From: Sphingobacterium sp. CZ-UAM
GTDB taxonomy: Bacteria > Bacteroidota > Bacteroidia > Sphingobacteriales > Sphingobacteriaceae
Direction: 5' to 3'
Length of the DNA stretch: 64,000 bases
NCBI RefSeq assembly: GCF_002000245.1
Contig: NZ_MTCM01000001.1
Coordinates: 1,364,001-1,428,000 of the forward strand
The position numbers and the translations under genes are program-made. The notes beneath the pieces were generated by a model, which was not told where the DNA came from, did not search any database, and saw only the letters and a list, made by a program, of their open reading frames with translations. This document shows positions 1 through 9,198 of the stretch, one piece after another; position 1 is the stretch's first letter; each line of letters opens with the position of its first letter.

Positions 1-32
1 CGAGATCAAAAACAGACGTGTCTTAGCATATA

Positions 33-67
33 AAAAAGAAGACCTGAGGTTGGGAGCCCCAGGTCTT
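33..67 (-). terminator. Hairpin followed by a T-run on the minus strand
   Basis: Arms AAGACCTG (39-46) and CAGGTCTT (60-67) pair, with further GG/CC pairing inside. Read on the minus strand the hairpin is followed by a run of T (33-38), so it could end transcripts from the exonuclease/GIY-YIG gene about 180 bases upstream. On the plus strand the bases after it (68-95) look like the leader that often precedes SusC-type genes in Bacteroidota, ending in an ATG at 93 that opens only a 29-codon frame. The rest of 1-246 shows no gene. Confidence 0.45.
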
Positions 68-246
68 AACTAACCAATTATTAACCTAAATTATGAAAAG
101 TCTTTTTTTATTATTCTACACAAGGAATATTTCAACTATTAGACCAAAAAGAGTGTCGATTTTATATTTCACATTTTTTTAACACATTGCTGAGATTGAT
201 ATGACGGATCTCCTCTTTCGGGCACTACAAACTATGATATTTAATA

Positions 247-1692
247 TTATTGGAAGAGCTTTTCTGTGGTAATTTTGTCATAATCCATGTCAGCTTCAGC
301 CGCGACAAGTCCAGCCGGATTTTGCGTCAGAAAATGCACCTTATTTGGATAGCGTTCAGCCATTTGCCTGACCAGCTCCATCATATAATGATTACTTGGA
401 TAAACTTTTACTTGGGTTTTGATATCTTCAAAATCTACATACTGGCCATATAGCTCAATATATCCCATACCGTAAAATTGGCCATTTTCAATGACAATAC
501 AGCTCTTTTCTTCTATACTCCGCCCCTTATCGACAAATACAAAAGATGGTCTTTGTTTCAACCATTCATCAATACAACGCTCGACACGTGTGTTATGCAA
601 TGCTTTGTCAGGCAAATCAGCTCGACTGACAGATTTAGCTGCCAAACTAGCAGTGCCAAAATGACAAAATTGAGCGCTAATCTCTCCTTCTTTCATAAAG
701 GACTGTAATAATTGAATGGCATCGTATTCGCGTTGAAATAGCTGAATGCAATCTTGGATCCGATTCATTTTACCTATTGCCAAATGGAGATACCCGCTTT
801 GATCCTCATAGCAAAACAAACCAAATTTTGGTTCATACCGTTTTAGTGCGCGATTATATTTGGGCCAAAGTCGTTTAATCTCCGCACATTCCAGTAGCAG
901 GGACATCAGTTCTGTGCCACAGGACTCATAACTAATGTGATAGATCTCTTTTAAAAAATTTTGTCGCTGCGCCTGAATATTGTTACCTGTAAAGTGGGAT
1001 AACACCCTTTTCTTGATATTGACCGCCTTCCCCACATAGACCACCTTTCCATCTTTATCATGAAAATAGTAAACACCGGCAGTATCGGGCAATTGCTCGA
1101 ATTCCTTCCGATCTAGATGCGGCGGAAACCGCTGATCAATAGCCTTATGTTTGATCATTTCCTGAAACACCTGTGCTGTATCAAGCGCACGAAGATAAGC
1201 GAACAGAATCGCTGTTGCGTCGGCATCACCGCCTGCCCGGTGCCGATTTTCGATGGGTATATCGAGGTAATCGCACAAACGGCCCAAACTATAGGATAAA
1301 AGCCCTGGTTTGATCTTACGGGCATAGCGTACGGTACACAATTTAATGGAAGACCAGTCTATTCCAGCCTCCTGAAGCTGAAAGCGAACGAAGGAATAAT
1401 CAAAATTGACGTTATGTGCAACAAAAACCCGATCTTTCAATAATGCATAAATTTCTGCTGCAACGTCCTCGAATAAAGGTGCATCCGCAACCATGTCATT
1501 ATCGATACCGGTAAGCGCAAAAATAGAATTTGGAATTTCAACCCCTGGATTTACCAAAGTCTCCCAACGATGCAACACGCGATTACCGTCGTGTATAACG
1601 ATTGCGATTTCAGTAATCCGACTGGATTTTGCATTACCCCCTGTGGTTTCTATATCCACAATGGCAAATTCTTGTTTTTTGCTCCGATTCAT
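247..1692 (-). CDS. DEDDh exonuclease fused to a GIY-YIG (UvrC N-terminal-like) nuclease
   Basis: The N-terminal ~170 residues are a DnaQ/DNA polymerase III epsilon-like 3'-5' exonuclease: an Asp-x-Glu near residue 13-15 (VDIETTG), a middle HNVNFDYSF block, and a C-terminal HRAGGDADAT block supplying the His and last Asp. A GIY-YIG domain follows (about 200-285) with GVYYF and YVGKA motifs and the downstream Arg. The C-terminal ~200 residues are of unknown fold. Such fusions occur in Bacteroidota and actinobacteria and resemble the E. coli repair nuclease Cho joined to an exonuclease, so a role in nucleotide excision repair is inferred. The ATG at 1692 is preferred over 1698 because AGGA lies six bases upstream of it. 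A palindrome overlaps its -7 box (1707-1732). Confidence 0.88.
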   Translation of the reverse strand: MNRSKKQEFAIVDIETTGGNAKSSRITEIAIVIHDGNRVLHRWETLVNPGVEIPNSIFALTGIDNDMVADAPLFEDVAAEIYALLKDRVFVAHNVNFDYSFVRFQLQEAGIDWSSIKLCTVRYARKIKPGLLSYSLGRLCDYLDIPIENRHRAGGDADATAILFAYLRALDTAQVFQEMIKHKAIDQRFPPHLDRKEFEQLPDTAGVYYFHDKDGKVVYVGKAVNIKKRVLSHFTGNNIQAQRQNFLKEIYHISYESCGTELMSLLLECAEIKRLWPKYNRALKRYEPKFGLFCYEDQSGYLHLAIGKMNRIQDCIQLFQREYDAIQLLQSFMKEGEISAQFCHFGTASLAAKSVSRADLPDKALHNTRVERCIDEWLKQRPSFVFVDKGRSIEEKSCIVIENGQFYGMGYIELYGQYVDFEDIKTQVKVYPSNHYMMELVRQMAERYPNKVHFLTQNPAGLVAAEADMDYDKITTEKLFQ

Positions 1693-1706
1693 AGTCATTC
1701 CTAAAA

Positions 1707-1732
1707 CAAATATACTAACATATTTAGTATAT
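1707..1732 (-). promoter_or_regulatory. Promoter with palindromic operator, core TACTAA-N5-TTAGTA
   Basis: Arms ATATACTAA (1710-1718) and TTAGTATAT (1724-1732) are perfect 9-bp inverted repeats with a 5-base spacer. On the minus strand TATATTTG (1714-1707) matches the Bacteroidota -7 consensus TAnnTTTG, about 15 bases before the start codon, so a bound protein would cover the -7 element. The same 6-bp half-sites at the same spacing lie over the promoter of the imuA-imuB-dnaE2 cassette (63571-63597). Repression by a DNA-damage regulator is inferred. Confidence 0.7.
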
Positions 1733-1921
1733 CTATGTATTTTAGCATTTATTTAACGAAAGAGCTTAAAGTAATGTTATATCGCAGAATAACTAAGATC
1801 AGCCTACTATCATTTGGTCAATTTTCAGCCATATTTAATAGGATAAGCAGTTTAAAAATAATGTTGATAAGATTTTGCTTATTTTGGATATACTTTTATA
1901 TAACATATCAAATTATCATCA

Positions 1922-2203
1922 ATGGAAATAGTACATAAAAACGACGAAAAACATGGCAGTTTTGAGGCAGTAGACGAAGGAAAATCAGCTGCACAAATGA
2001 CATACACCTGGGCTGGACCAACAAAATTTATCATTGACCATACCGAAGTCAACGAAAACTATACGGGCAAGGGATTAGGCAAGCAACTACTAATGGCTGC
2101 AGTCGAATTTGCCCGAAAAGAAAATCTTAAAATCCTCCCCCTCTGCCCCTTTGCAAAGTCAGTGTTTGACAAAGAAGCAGCGTTGGCTGATGTGCTTTTT
2201 TAG
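1922..2203 (+). CDS. Small GNAT-family N-acetyltransferase (YjdJ/GtnA type)
   Basis: This 93-residue protein has the short YjdJ-type GNAT fold: an antiparallel sheet ending in a conserved IIDHTEV segment, the acetyl-CoA pyrophosphate loop GKGLGKQLL (about 49-57), and a LKILPLCPFAKSVFD tail typical of the family. Members bind acetyl-CoA; the acceptor is unknown. The start is the ATG at 1922; the 190-base gap upstream is AT-rich. A bidirectional terminator follows at 2217-2264. It stands alone, facing the end of the hut operon. Confidence 0.85.
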   Translation: MEIVHKNDEKHGSFEAVDEGKSAAQMTYTWAGPTKFIIDHTEVNENYTGKGLGKQLLMAAVEFARKENLKILPLCPFAKSVFDKEAALADVLF

Positions 2204-2216
2204 CGTGATGGGAAAA

Positions 2217-2264
2217 ATAAAAGCAGGTTGAATCTAACTGGAAAAAAATCCAACCTGCTTTTAT
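2217..2264. terminator. Bidirectional terminator between acetyltransferase and hutG
   Basis: AAAAGCAGGTTG (2219-2230) pairs perfectly with CAACCTGCTTTT (2251-2262). The A-rich left side and T-rich right side allow it to end both the plus-strand acetyltransferase and the minus-strand hut operon. Confidence 0.85.
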
Positions 2265-2314
2265 CATTTAGATAAACCTTATTATTTTACCGAAGCTAAT
2301 CCGGATACACCTGA

Positions 2315-3304
2315 CTAAAATCTATTTACAAATTTAAAGATAAGATCTGCCGCCAGTTTTGCTGTACGGGCATCGATATCAAAATATGGATTTAACTCTG
2401 CAATATCCATGGATTTCAAATTAGGCAGCCCCATAATAGCGCTGTACAAATCGAAAAATAGATCATCCGGAACAATGCCATTAAAGGCTAGCGCACTTAC
2501 GCCGGGTGCGTACGGAGCCGCGAAAGCATCCAGGTCAACAGTTAAGTAGATATAATCAACCTGTCTGGCAAATGTTTCAATTTGATCCTTAATAGCATTG
2601 AGTTTACTTGGAACCAGGTCTTTGCGTTCAACAATCTGTGTACCTTTAGACTTTGCATAATTGATAAGTCCACTTGTATTACTGATCTCCTGTATACCTA
2701 TCGCCATATAATGAAACGCTTGGTCCGTATCTTTTCGGTCCGCTTCGATCTGATAAAACCCGGTTCCTGAATTTCCCTTTCCCCCAGCAAGCGCACGCAT
2801 ATCCAAATGCGCATCTAGGTTGATCATACCAATCTTATGCCCACCGTCACGTAAATAGTCTTTTATTCCGAGATAATGGCCATAAGTTACCTCATGTCCA
2901 CCACCCAAAACGATCGGAAATCCGCCAGCTTTAAGAATAGAGGACAAGGCATATCCTAGCGTTAATTGTGAAGATTCTAAATCACTATCGTTTAGAAAAA
3001 TATCACCAGCATCTTTAAGTTTAAGTTTAGATGAAAAATGAACCGGAAGATTAGCAAGTACGTTTCTTATGGCACCAGGTCCATCCTTCGCGCCTATCCG
3101 CCCCTGGTTGCGGACAACACCTTCGTCACTGCAAAATCCCAGAAACACCACTGACTGACTCAAATCTGGATTGACCATCAGGTCAGTACATTCCATTAAT
3201 TGATGCCAGCGCATCCAATCCCTTTGTTCGCCATCGATCCGTCCTTTCCAGACGGCTTGGTCCCCCGGGGTATATAAGTCCTGCTGGTTAAGTAAAAGGT
3301 TCAT
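2315..3304 (-). CDS. hutG: Formimidoylglutamase, last step of histidine degradation
   Basis: An arginase/ureohydrolase-family enzyme (329 residues) expected to hydrolyse N-formimidoyl-L-glutamate to glutamate and formamide in the cytosol. Family metal-binding motifs are visible: GGGHEVTYGH, NLDAHLDMR and LTVDLDAFAAPYAPG, which carry the His/Asp ligands of the two Mn ions. It is the last gene of the hut operon; its ATG overlaps the hutU stop as ATGA (3301-3304), implying translational coupling. A bidirectional terminator follows at 2217-2264. The presence of hutH, hutI and hutU supports formimidoylglutamate rather than arginine or agmatine as substrate. Confidence 0.93.
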   Translation of the reverse strand: MNLLLNQQDLYTPGDQAVWKGRIDGEQRDWMRWHQLMECTDLMVNPDLSQSVVFLGFCSDEGVVRNQGRIGAKDGPGAIRNVLANLPVHFSSKLKLKDAGDIFLNDSDLESSQLTLGYALSSILKAGGFPIVLGGGHEVTYGHYLGIKDYLRDGGHKIGMINLDAHLDMRALAGGKGNSGTGFYQIEADRKDTDQAFHYMAIGIQEISNTSGLINYAKSKGTQIVERKDLVPSKLNAIKDQIETFARQVDYIYLTVDLDAFAAPYAPGVSALAFNGIVPDDLFFDLYSAIMGLPNLKSMDIAELNPYFDIDARTAKLAADLIFKFVNRF

Positions 3305-5322
3305 TCGTTTTCATTAAATAATTCATCAATAATATGGTCGTCCACAAGTTGTGCCCGGGTAACCTGTAACGTTGGATTACTTGCCATCGCACTATCCAAG
3401 GCTTGGTTTGCCTCTTTGTTACGCGCCCAGGCACGCCTGGCAATACCATTATTCACATCAAAGTACAACATTTTCTCCAGTTTACCATCTGCGGCTACCG
3501 AACCATCAAGCAACATTCCGAAACCACCATTGATTACTTCGCCCCAGCCAACACCGCCACCATTGTGAATGGAAACCCAGGTTGCACCCCGAAAACTATC
3601 ACCGATCACATTATGTATCGCCATATCCGCGGTAAACTGACTTCCGTCGTAGATATTGCTCGTTTCCCGATAAGGGGAATCCGTTCCACTGACATCGTGA
3701 TGATCTCGTCCCAATACAACTGGACCAGCAAGTTCTCCATTTCGAACGGCTTCGTTAAATGCTTTGGCAATAGCGATACGGCCATTAGAATCTGCATACA
3801 GGATACGGGCTTGCGATCCAACAACCAACTTGTTCCTTCCGGCCTCCTTGATCCATTGGATATTGTCCAACATTTGCTGTTGGATCTCTTTTGGCGCTAT
3901 CGCCTGAAGCGATGTCAGTACATCCATCGCAAGTTGATCTGTTTTTTCCAGATCCGAAGGTTCTCCCGAAGTACACACCCAACGAAAAGGACCAAAACCA
4001 TAGTCAAAGCACATGGGACCTAAAATATCCTGAACATAAGACGGATAGATGAATTTATCCCCATCCGCGTCCAATATTGCTGCCCCAGCGCGGCTACTTT
4101 CCAGCAGAAATGCATTGCCGTAATCGAAGAAATAGGTCCCTTTGGCAACGTGTTTATTAATGGCATCTACATGACGGACCAATGTTGTCTGTACAAATTG
4201 TTTAAATTTAACAGGATCAGCGGCCATCAGCGCATTGGATTCATCAAACGATAAACCCATCGGATAATAACCTCCTGACCAAGGATTATGGAGCGAAGTC
4301 TGATCCGATCCGACAGTCACATAAATATCCTCGCGGTCAAAGGCTTCCCAGACCTCCACAATATTGCCGATATAAGCAAAAGATATCGACTGCTTTTTAT
4401 CCATCGCTACGCGAACCTGATCCACCAATTGGGCAATATCTTCCACCAATACATCTACCCAACCTTGCTCGTGTCTTTTTTTCGCGGCTGTTGGATTGAC
4501 CTCAGCACAGACGGTAATGCAGCCAGCAATATTGCCTGCTTTCGGCTGTGCACCACTCATCCCCCCAAGGCCGGAGGTCAAAAACACTTTTCCTTGGATA
4601 GATTCTCCAACTGGAAGCTGCCGACGGAAGGCGTTCATGACCGTAATTGTTGTTCCGTGCACAATACCTTGTGGGCCAATGTACATATAGGAACCTGCAG
4701 TCATCTGCCCATATTGGGTGACACCCAGCGCATTGTACCGCTCCCAATCATCGGGTTTCGAATAATTCGGAATCATCATACCATTACTGACAACAACCCG
4801 GGGCGCATGTTCCGAAGACGGAAATAAGCCCATTGGATGACCACTGTACATATGCAAGGTCTGTTCATCTGTCATCCGGGAAAGATAGTGCATCGTCAGG
4901 CGGTATTGTGCCCAATTTTGAAATACAGCACCATTACCACCATAAGTAATCAGCTCATGGGGATGTTGGGCAACAGCAGGATCCAAGTTATTCTGAATCA
5001 TCAGCATAATGGCTGCTGCTTGTTTACTTTTTGCCGGGTAGGCTGCTATCGGACGGGCGTACATTTCATAAGTTGGTCTAAAACGATACATATAGATCCT
5101 CCCATACGCTCTTAATTCGTCCAAAAACTCTGGCGCTAATTCCGCATGCCATGATTTTGGAAAATAACGCAGGGCATTTCTGAGCGCAAGCTTTTCCTCT
5201 TTTTTCGAAAGAATATCTTTGCGTCGTGGTGCATGACTTACAGTCAGATCACGCGCTATCTTTGGGGGCAGCTGCGAAGGGATACCTTCTGCGACTACAC
5301 GACTAAATACATTGTCCATCAT
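3301..5322 (-). CDS. hutU: Urocanate hydratase (urocanase), long form
   Basis: Converts urocanate to 4-imidazolone-5-propionate using tightly bound NAD+. The sequence carries the urocanase signature regions, including TYGGNGAVFQNW, the GQMTAGSYMYIGPQGIVHGT block, the TSGLGGMSGAQPKAG nucleotide-binding stretch, and GPFRWVCTSGEPSDL near the active site. At 673 residues it is about 115 longer than the usual proteobacterial/Bacillus enzyme and close to the vertebrate UROC1 length, a form also found in Bacteroidota. The start MMDNVF overlaps the hutI stop by four bases. A 206-codon antisense frame inside it (3403-4023) is a shadow. Confidence 0.95.
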   Translation of the reverse strand: MMDNVFSRVVAEGIPSQLPPKIARDLTVSHAPRRKDILSKKEEKLALRNALRYFPKSWHAELAPEFLDELRAYGRIYMYRFRPTYEMYARPIAAYPAKSKQAAAIMLMIQNNLDPAVAQHPHELITYGGNGAVFQNWAQYRLTMHYLSRMTDEQTLHMYSGHPMGLFPSSEHAPRVVVSNGMMIPNYSKPDDWERYNALGVTQYGQMTAGSYMYIGPQGIVHGTTITVMNAFRRQLPVGESIQGKVFLTSGLGGMSGAQPKAGNIAGCITVCAEVNPTAAKKRHEQGWVDVLVEDIAQLVDQVRVAMDKKQSISFAYIGNIVEVWEAFDREDIYVTVGSDQTSLHNPWSGGYYPMGLSFDESNALMAADPVKFKQFVQTTLVRHVDAINKHVAKGTYFFDYGNAFLLESSRAGAAILDADGDKFIYPSYVQDILGPMCFDYGFGPFRWVCTSGEPSDLEKTDQLAMDVLTSLQAIAPKEIQQQMLDNIQWIKEAGRNKLVVGSQARILYADSNGRIAIAKAFNEAVRNGELAGPVVLGRDHHDVSGTDSPYRETSNIYDGSQFTADMAIHNVIGDSFRGATWVSIHNGGGVGWGEVINGGFGMLLDGSVAADGKLEKMLYFDVNNGIARRAWARNKEANQALDSAMASNPTLQVTRAQLVDDHIIDELFNENE

Positions 5323-6572
5323 CGTTCAATTGAAAACACTTCTCTACCATTTTTCCAGACAGCTGAAGGCTGCATACTTCCCTGATAATAAGTGATATTT
5401 TGATAATTATTGGTATTAAATAAACTAAAATCCGCTCGCATTCCCTTTGCCAGTTTCCCGCGATCATGCAGATTCAAGGCATGCGCTGCCCGGAAGGTCA
5501 AGGCAGACAGAACCTCCGCATTGCTGAGCTTTTCCATTGTTGCCAATATACAGGCACTGGTCAGCAATTGGCCAATCGGTGCAGAACCCGGATTCCAGTC
5601 ACTTGCGATTGCTAAACTTGCACCAGCGTCCAACAGTTTACGTGCTGGTGTGAATGCACAGCCAATACCGATAGACGCCGCAGGCAATGCCACTGCAACG
5701 GTATCAGACTGTGCCAAAAGTCCAATTTCTACTGCTGTGGATGCTTCAAGGTGATCGGCTGATCGTGCGCCTAATTCCACTGCAACTTGACTTCCGGAGG
5801 TGCTGAACTGATCTGCATGGACCGTCAAATCGAAGCCCATTTCTTTGGCCCGTTGCAAGTACGGTCTGACCGTTTCGGCGTCAAATGCTGTTTTTTCAAT
5901 AAAAGCATCCACTCGATTGGCCAACTGCTGTGCTTTCAATTCTGGGAAGAGCGTTGCCTCCATCAGGTCAAGGTAATCTTTTGCCGACCCCTTATAGTCC
6001 CGAGGCAGAATATGTGCTGCTAGACAAGTCGGTATTAAATCCGCAGCAGTCTGGTTATTTGCCCTCTTAATAGCGCGTAAAATCTTAAGTTCTTCTTCAA
6101 CTTGAAGACCATAACCACTTTTAACTTCGATGGTTGTAATACCTTGACGCAATAGAAAATTAGCGCGATCGATGGTGAGTTGAACCAATTCATCTTCTGT
6201 ACTGGCCCTTGTGTGGGATACTGTACTCCAAATTCCACCACCGGATTCCGCAATTTCCAGATAAGAAGAGCCTGCGTTACGAAGCGCAAAATCATTTGCC
6301 CGCTGCCCTGCATAGCTAATGTGGGTATGGCAATCCACGAAGCCTGGTAAAGCAACCTGATCACCTTCAAGATGGATGATGGTAGCTCTTTCCTGCCATT
6401 GTTGACATAAAAGGTCAAAATCACCTATTTCTTGAATGATTTCGCCTTCAATCAAAATGCCAGCATGATCTATAATCTGTAATTCGGCATCCTTTATAGC
6501 ACCTTTCAATGAAATATGATCCATTGTCAATAATTGCCTGAAAGGACCTATAAGTTTTAACTCTTTTTCCAT
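5319..6572 (-). CDS. hutI: Imidazolonepropionase
   Basis: An amidohydrolase-superfamily enzyme (417 residues) that opens imidazolonepropionate to N-formimidoyl-L-glutamate. The metal-site HxH motif is in VDCHTHISYAGQR, followed by the family's GGGIWSTV segment, the VKSGYGL motif around the conserved Lys/Tyr, HADQFS with a metal/substrate His, and the ASDWNPGSAP motif with the final Asp. It lies between hutH (11-base gap) and hutU (4-base overlap) and is surely cotranscribed with them. Length and motifs match the family. Confidence 0.95.
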   Translation of the reverse strand: MEKELKLIGPFRQLLTMDHISLKGAIKDAELQIIDHAGILIEGEIIQEIGDFDLLCQQWQERATIIHLEGDQVALPGFVDCHTHISYAGQRANDFALRNAGSSYLEIAESGGGIWSTVSHTRASTEDELVQLTIDRANFLLRQGITTIEVKSGYGLQVEEELKILRAIKRANNQTAADLIPTCLAAHILPRDYKGSAKDYLDLMEATLFPELKAQQLANRVDAFIEKTAFDAETVRPYLQRAKEMGFDLTVHADQFSTSGSQVAVELGARSADHLEASTAVEIGLLAQSDTVAVALPAASIGIGCAFTPARKLLDAGASLAIASDWNPGSAPIGQLLTSACILATMEKLSNAEVLSALTFRAAHALNLHDRGKLAKGMRADFSLFNTNNYQNITYYQGSMQPSAVWKNGREVFSIER

Positions 6573-6583
6573 GATATGCCAAT

Positions 6584-8146
6584 CTAAAATGTATCAAAAC
6601 GCTCTACCAGCGCGGCTTCAACATCTTGCTTCGGATTAGTCTGCTGACGTAGAGTAATCAGTTCGCCCGATTTGACCAATTCCAATGCATTCGTTAACAA
6701 AGCTTCCATTGGCTGATCGGATTCAATATGTGGAATAAACTGCCGGATGCGTTCATGAACCGTTTCCAATGCCGGAGTAGACCGCAGCGGGTGATGATAA
6801 TCCTTCGCCTGTGCTGCGCATAACAATTCAATACTTAGTATTTTATCCACGTTATCTATGACCTGAAGCAGCTTCCTACCCGATATAGATCCCATACTCA
6901 CATGATCTTCTTGTCCCAGTGATGTTGGGATACTATCCGCACTTGCTGGAAAACACAAACCCTTATTCTCACTTGCAATAGCAGCTGTGCTATATTGAAG
7001 AATCATAAAACCAGAATTAAGCCCTGTCGATTTCATCAACAACTTAGGCACGCCATTGGTTTGCCCCTCCAGGGATAAATACACCCTCCGATCTGATATA
7101 TTACCTATTTCCGATACAGCAAGTGTGGCATAATCCAAAGGTAAAGCAATAGACTGTCCATGGAAACTACCACCACTGATCGTTAATTCATCGTTTATAA
7201 CAACAGGATTATCTGTTACCGAGTTGATTTCAACCTCGATTGTATCCTTTAAGTGAAGCCATGCATTACGTGAAGCACCATGTACCTGTGGGATACAACG
7301 TAAAGAATAGGGATCCTGAACGCGCGAGCAATCTTTATGGCTTTCTAAAATCGCTGACCCATAAAGTAAGGAATGGATATTTGACGCAACATAGCGGTTG
7401 CCAGCATGTGGACGCAGTTGATGTAATTCGGAGAAGAAAGGTTTAATGGATCCATTCAGTCCCTCGATCATCAATGCAGCGATAATATCCGCATTTTGAA
7501 GTACTCTGTTGAACTCGCTAACTGCTTTCACACCATGCGCGGCCATAAACTGTGTCCCGTTGATCAAGGCCAAACCCTCCTTAGCGCCTAACTGAATAGG
7601 CTTGAGGCCATGTTGCGCTAAAATAGACTCCGTAGTATAAATCTCTCCCCTGACATTCACTTTTCCAAGCCCGATCAGAGGCAGGAAAAGATGGGACAAT
7701 GGTGCCAGATCTCCTGACGCACCAACTGAGCCCTGTTTGGGTACAACGGGAATAATATCCTCTTCGATGTGCCATATAATACGTTCTAATGTACTGTACT
7801 GAACACCTGAGAACCCCTTGGCTAGGGCGTGTACTTTTAATATAAGCATGAGTTTGGCCAAATCATTTGCGATGGGCTCACCCATCCCAACAGCATGGCT
7901 CTTCAGGATGTTTTCCTGCAATACCTGCGTCTGATCTGCATCGATCAGTGTCGTGCAAAGTGGCCCAAACCCCGTATTGATACCGTAAACCACCTGTCCG
8001 CGTTCGACAATCTGACGTACATAGGCTGCACTCCGATCGATATCGGCCTTCACCTGTGCCGAGATCTCTCCTTTGACTTCCCCTTTTGCTATTGCCAAGG
8101 CAATGGAACTTGTTAAGTGTCCACTGCCATATAAAAATTTTTCCAT
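6584..8146 (-). CDS. hutH: Histidine ammonia-lyase
   Basis: Deaminates L-histidine to trans-urocanate, the committed step of the pathway. The Ala143-Ser144-Gly145 triad in GSVGASGDLAPL forms the MIO electrophile, YGINTGFG (54-61) holds the catalytic Tyr, and the conserved QDHVSMGS block is present. The 520-residue length is typical. It is the first gene of the hutHIUG operon. Upstream, TAAATTTG (8171-8164, minus strand) matches the -7 consensus and a LysR-type box lies further up (8204-8220). Confidence 0.96.
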   Translation of the reverse strand: MEKFLYGSGHLTSSIALAIAKGEVKGEISAQVKADIDRSAAYVRQIVERGQVVYGINTGFGPLCTTLIDADQTQVLQENILKSHAVGMGEPIANDLAKLMLILKVHALAKGFSGVQYSTLERIIWHIEEDIIPVVPKQGSVGASGDLAPLSHLFLPLIGLGKVNVRGEIYTTESILAQHGLKPIQLGAKEGLALINGTQFMAAHGVKAVSEFNRVLQNADIIAALMIEGLNGSIKPFFSELHQLRPHAGNRYVASNIHSLLYGSAILESHKDCSRVQDPYSLRCIPQVHGASRNAWLHLKDTIEVEINSVTDNPVVINDELTISGGSFHGQSIALPLDYATLAVSEIGNISDRRVYLSLEGQTNGVPKLLMKSTGLNSGFMILQYSTAAIASENKGLCFPASADSIPTSLGQEDHVSMGSISGRKLLQVIDNVDKILSIELLCAAQAKDYHHPLRSTPALETVHERIRQFIPHIESDQPMEALLTNALELVKSGELITLRQQTNPKQDVEAALVERFDTF

Positions 8147-8163
8147 TATTATAAAGCTTTTAT

Positions 8164-8220
8164 CAAATTTAGCCGCTATATTTAATAATTAGAAATACCA
8201 TTTTTATCATCAATTGATAA
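8164..8220 (-). promoter_or_regulatory. hut promoter with LysR-type T-N11-A box
   Basis: The minus strand has TAAATTTG (8171-8164), a match to TAnnTTTG, with no good -33 element, as expected for an activated promoter. The inverted repeat TTATCA-N5-TGATAA (8204-8220) contains T-N11-A, the LysR-family signature. Its centre lies roughly 50-55 bases upstream of the predicted start of transcription, a usual activating position, and its far end touches the divergent lysR start codon, so autoregulation is also possible. Confidence 0.6.
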
Positions 8221-8222
8221 CC

Positions 8223-9137
8223 ATGAATTATCAAATAGAACTTAGACATCTTCTTTATTTTAAAGTATTAGCCGAAGAGCTCCATTTCAGAAAAGCTGCT
8301 GAACGGCTGTTCATAGCCCAACCGGGACTGAGCAGACAGATCAAGCAGCTTGAAGAAAACTACCAGGTAACGCTATTTGAACGCAATAAAAGAAATGTCT
8401 CTTTGACGGAAGCCGGAGCTTATCTATTTGACGAGGTTAAAGAACTGTTTAGGCACATGGATCAGATTGAAACCCAACTCCAGAGTTTGGCCAATGGGAA
8501 GATCAGCACCTTAAAGTTAGGCTTTATCGGCTCGGCAGTACAAACAATTTTACCTCAATTGTTGGTCACCCTCAAACAAAAGCAACCTGATATCGAATTG
8601 TCACTACACGAACTTGCCAATGAAATACAATTGGACCTCATTCAAAAAAAGGAACTTGACTTTGGTTTTGTGCGTCTTACCGAAACACCAATCGGACTGC
8701 ATAGCCTTCCTATCCATACGGAACATTTTAGTCTGGTACTGCCAAACAATCATCCCATGTTAGAACAGGAGAAACTTGATCTATATCAATTGAAGAACGA
8801 ATCTTTTATTCTGTTTTCCAAAAATTACAGTCACTCCTATTATGATTTGGTCATGAGTATTTTTCAGGATCATCAATTTACACCAAAAGTTACGCTCCGT
8901 ACAGTAAATGCATTAACAATATTTAATATGGTGGCACAGGGTCTCGGGGTCGCCATTGTACCGGCATCTTTAAAAAATGGTTATCAGGTTGATGTGCGTT
9001 TTCTTGAACTGGATAGCTTGGCACAGCGAACCACCTTATCGTTGGTATGGAATGCCGAAAACCGTAACCCAGGGATACCCTTCGTTTTGGATATTATTGC
9101 TTCTCAGGGTCTGAAAGCCGTCATTACGGAAACATAG
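8223..9137 (+). CDS. LysR-family transcriptional regulator, probable hut regulator
   Basis: About 304 residues with the classic N-terminal winged HTH (FKVLAEELHFRKAAERLFIAQPGLSRQIKQLE) and a C-terminal periplasmic-binding-protein-like effector domain (about 90-300). The ATG at 8223 (MNYQIEL) is chosen over an in-frame TTG at 8214, which lies inside the LysR box. Divergent placement from hutH with a shared 76-base gap suggests that it controls hut, with urocanate or histidine as inducer. This is inference: the better-known hut regulators are HutC and HutP, not LysR. No hutC-like gene is seen here. Confidence 0.9.
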   Translation: MNYQIELRHLLYFKVLAEELHFRKAAERLFIAQPGLSRQIKQLEENYQVTLFERNKRNVSLTEAGAYLFDEVKELFRHMDQIETQLQSLANGKISTLKLGFIGSAVQTILPQLLVTLKQKQPDIELSLHELANEIQLDLIQKKELDFGFVRLTETPIGLHSLPIHTEHFSLVLPNNHPMLEQEKLDLYQLKNESFILFSKNYSHSYYDLVMSIFQDHQFTPKVTLRTVNALTIFNMVAQGLGVAIVPASLKNGYQVDVRFLELDSLAQRTTLSLVWNAENRNPGIPFVLDIIASQGLKAVITET

Positions 9138-9198
9138 ACCTTTTTTATCGTAGAAATATTTGATATATTTACTTGACTATACATTTAAAAAACAAATT

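Noticed and set aside
93..182. ATG after a SusC-like leader, giving a 29-residue frame
   Set aside because: Low-complexity, Phe/Leu/Ile-rich product with no SusC features; the leader resemblance alone does not support a gene.
1735..1938. Plus-strand 67-codon frame upstream of the acetyltransferase
   Set aside because: Hydrophobic, AT-driven composition and overlaps the acetyltransferase start; looks like non-coding promoter DNA.
3403..4023. 206-codon antisense frame within hutU
   Set aside because: Composition is typical of an antisense shadow of a well-conserved enzyme, with no domain.
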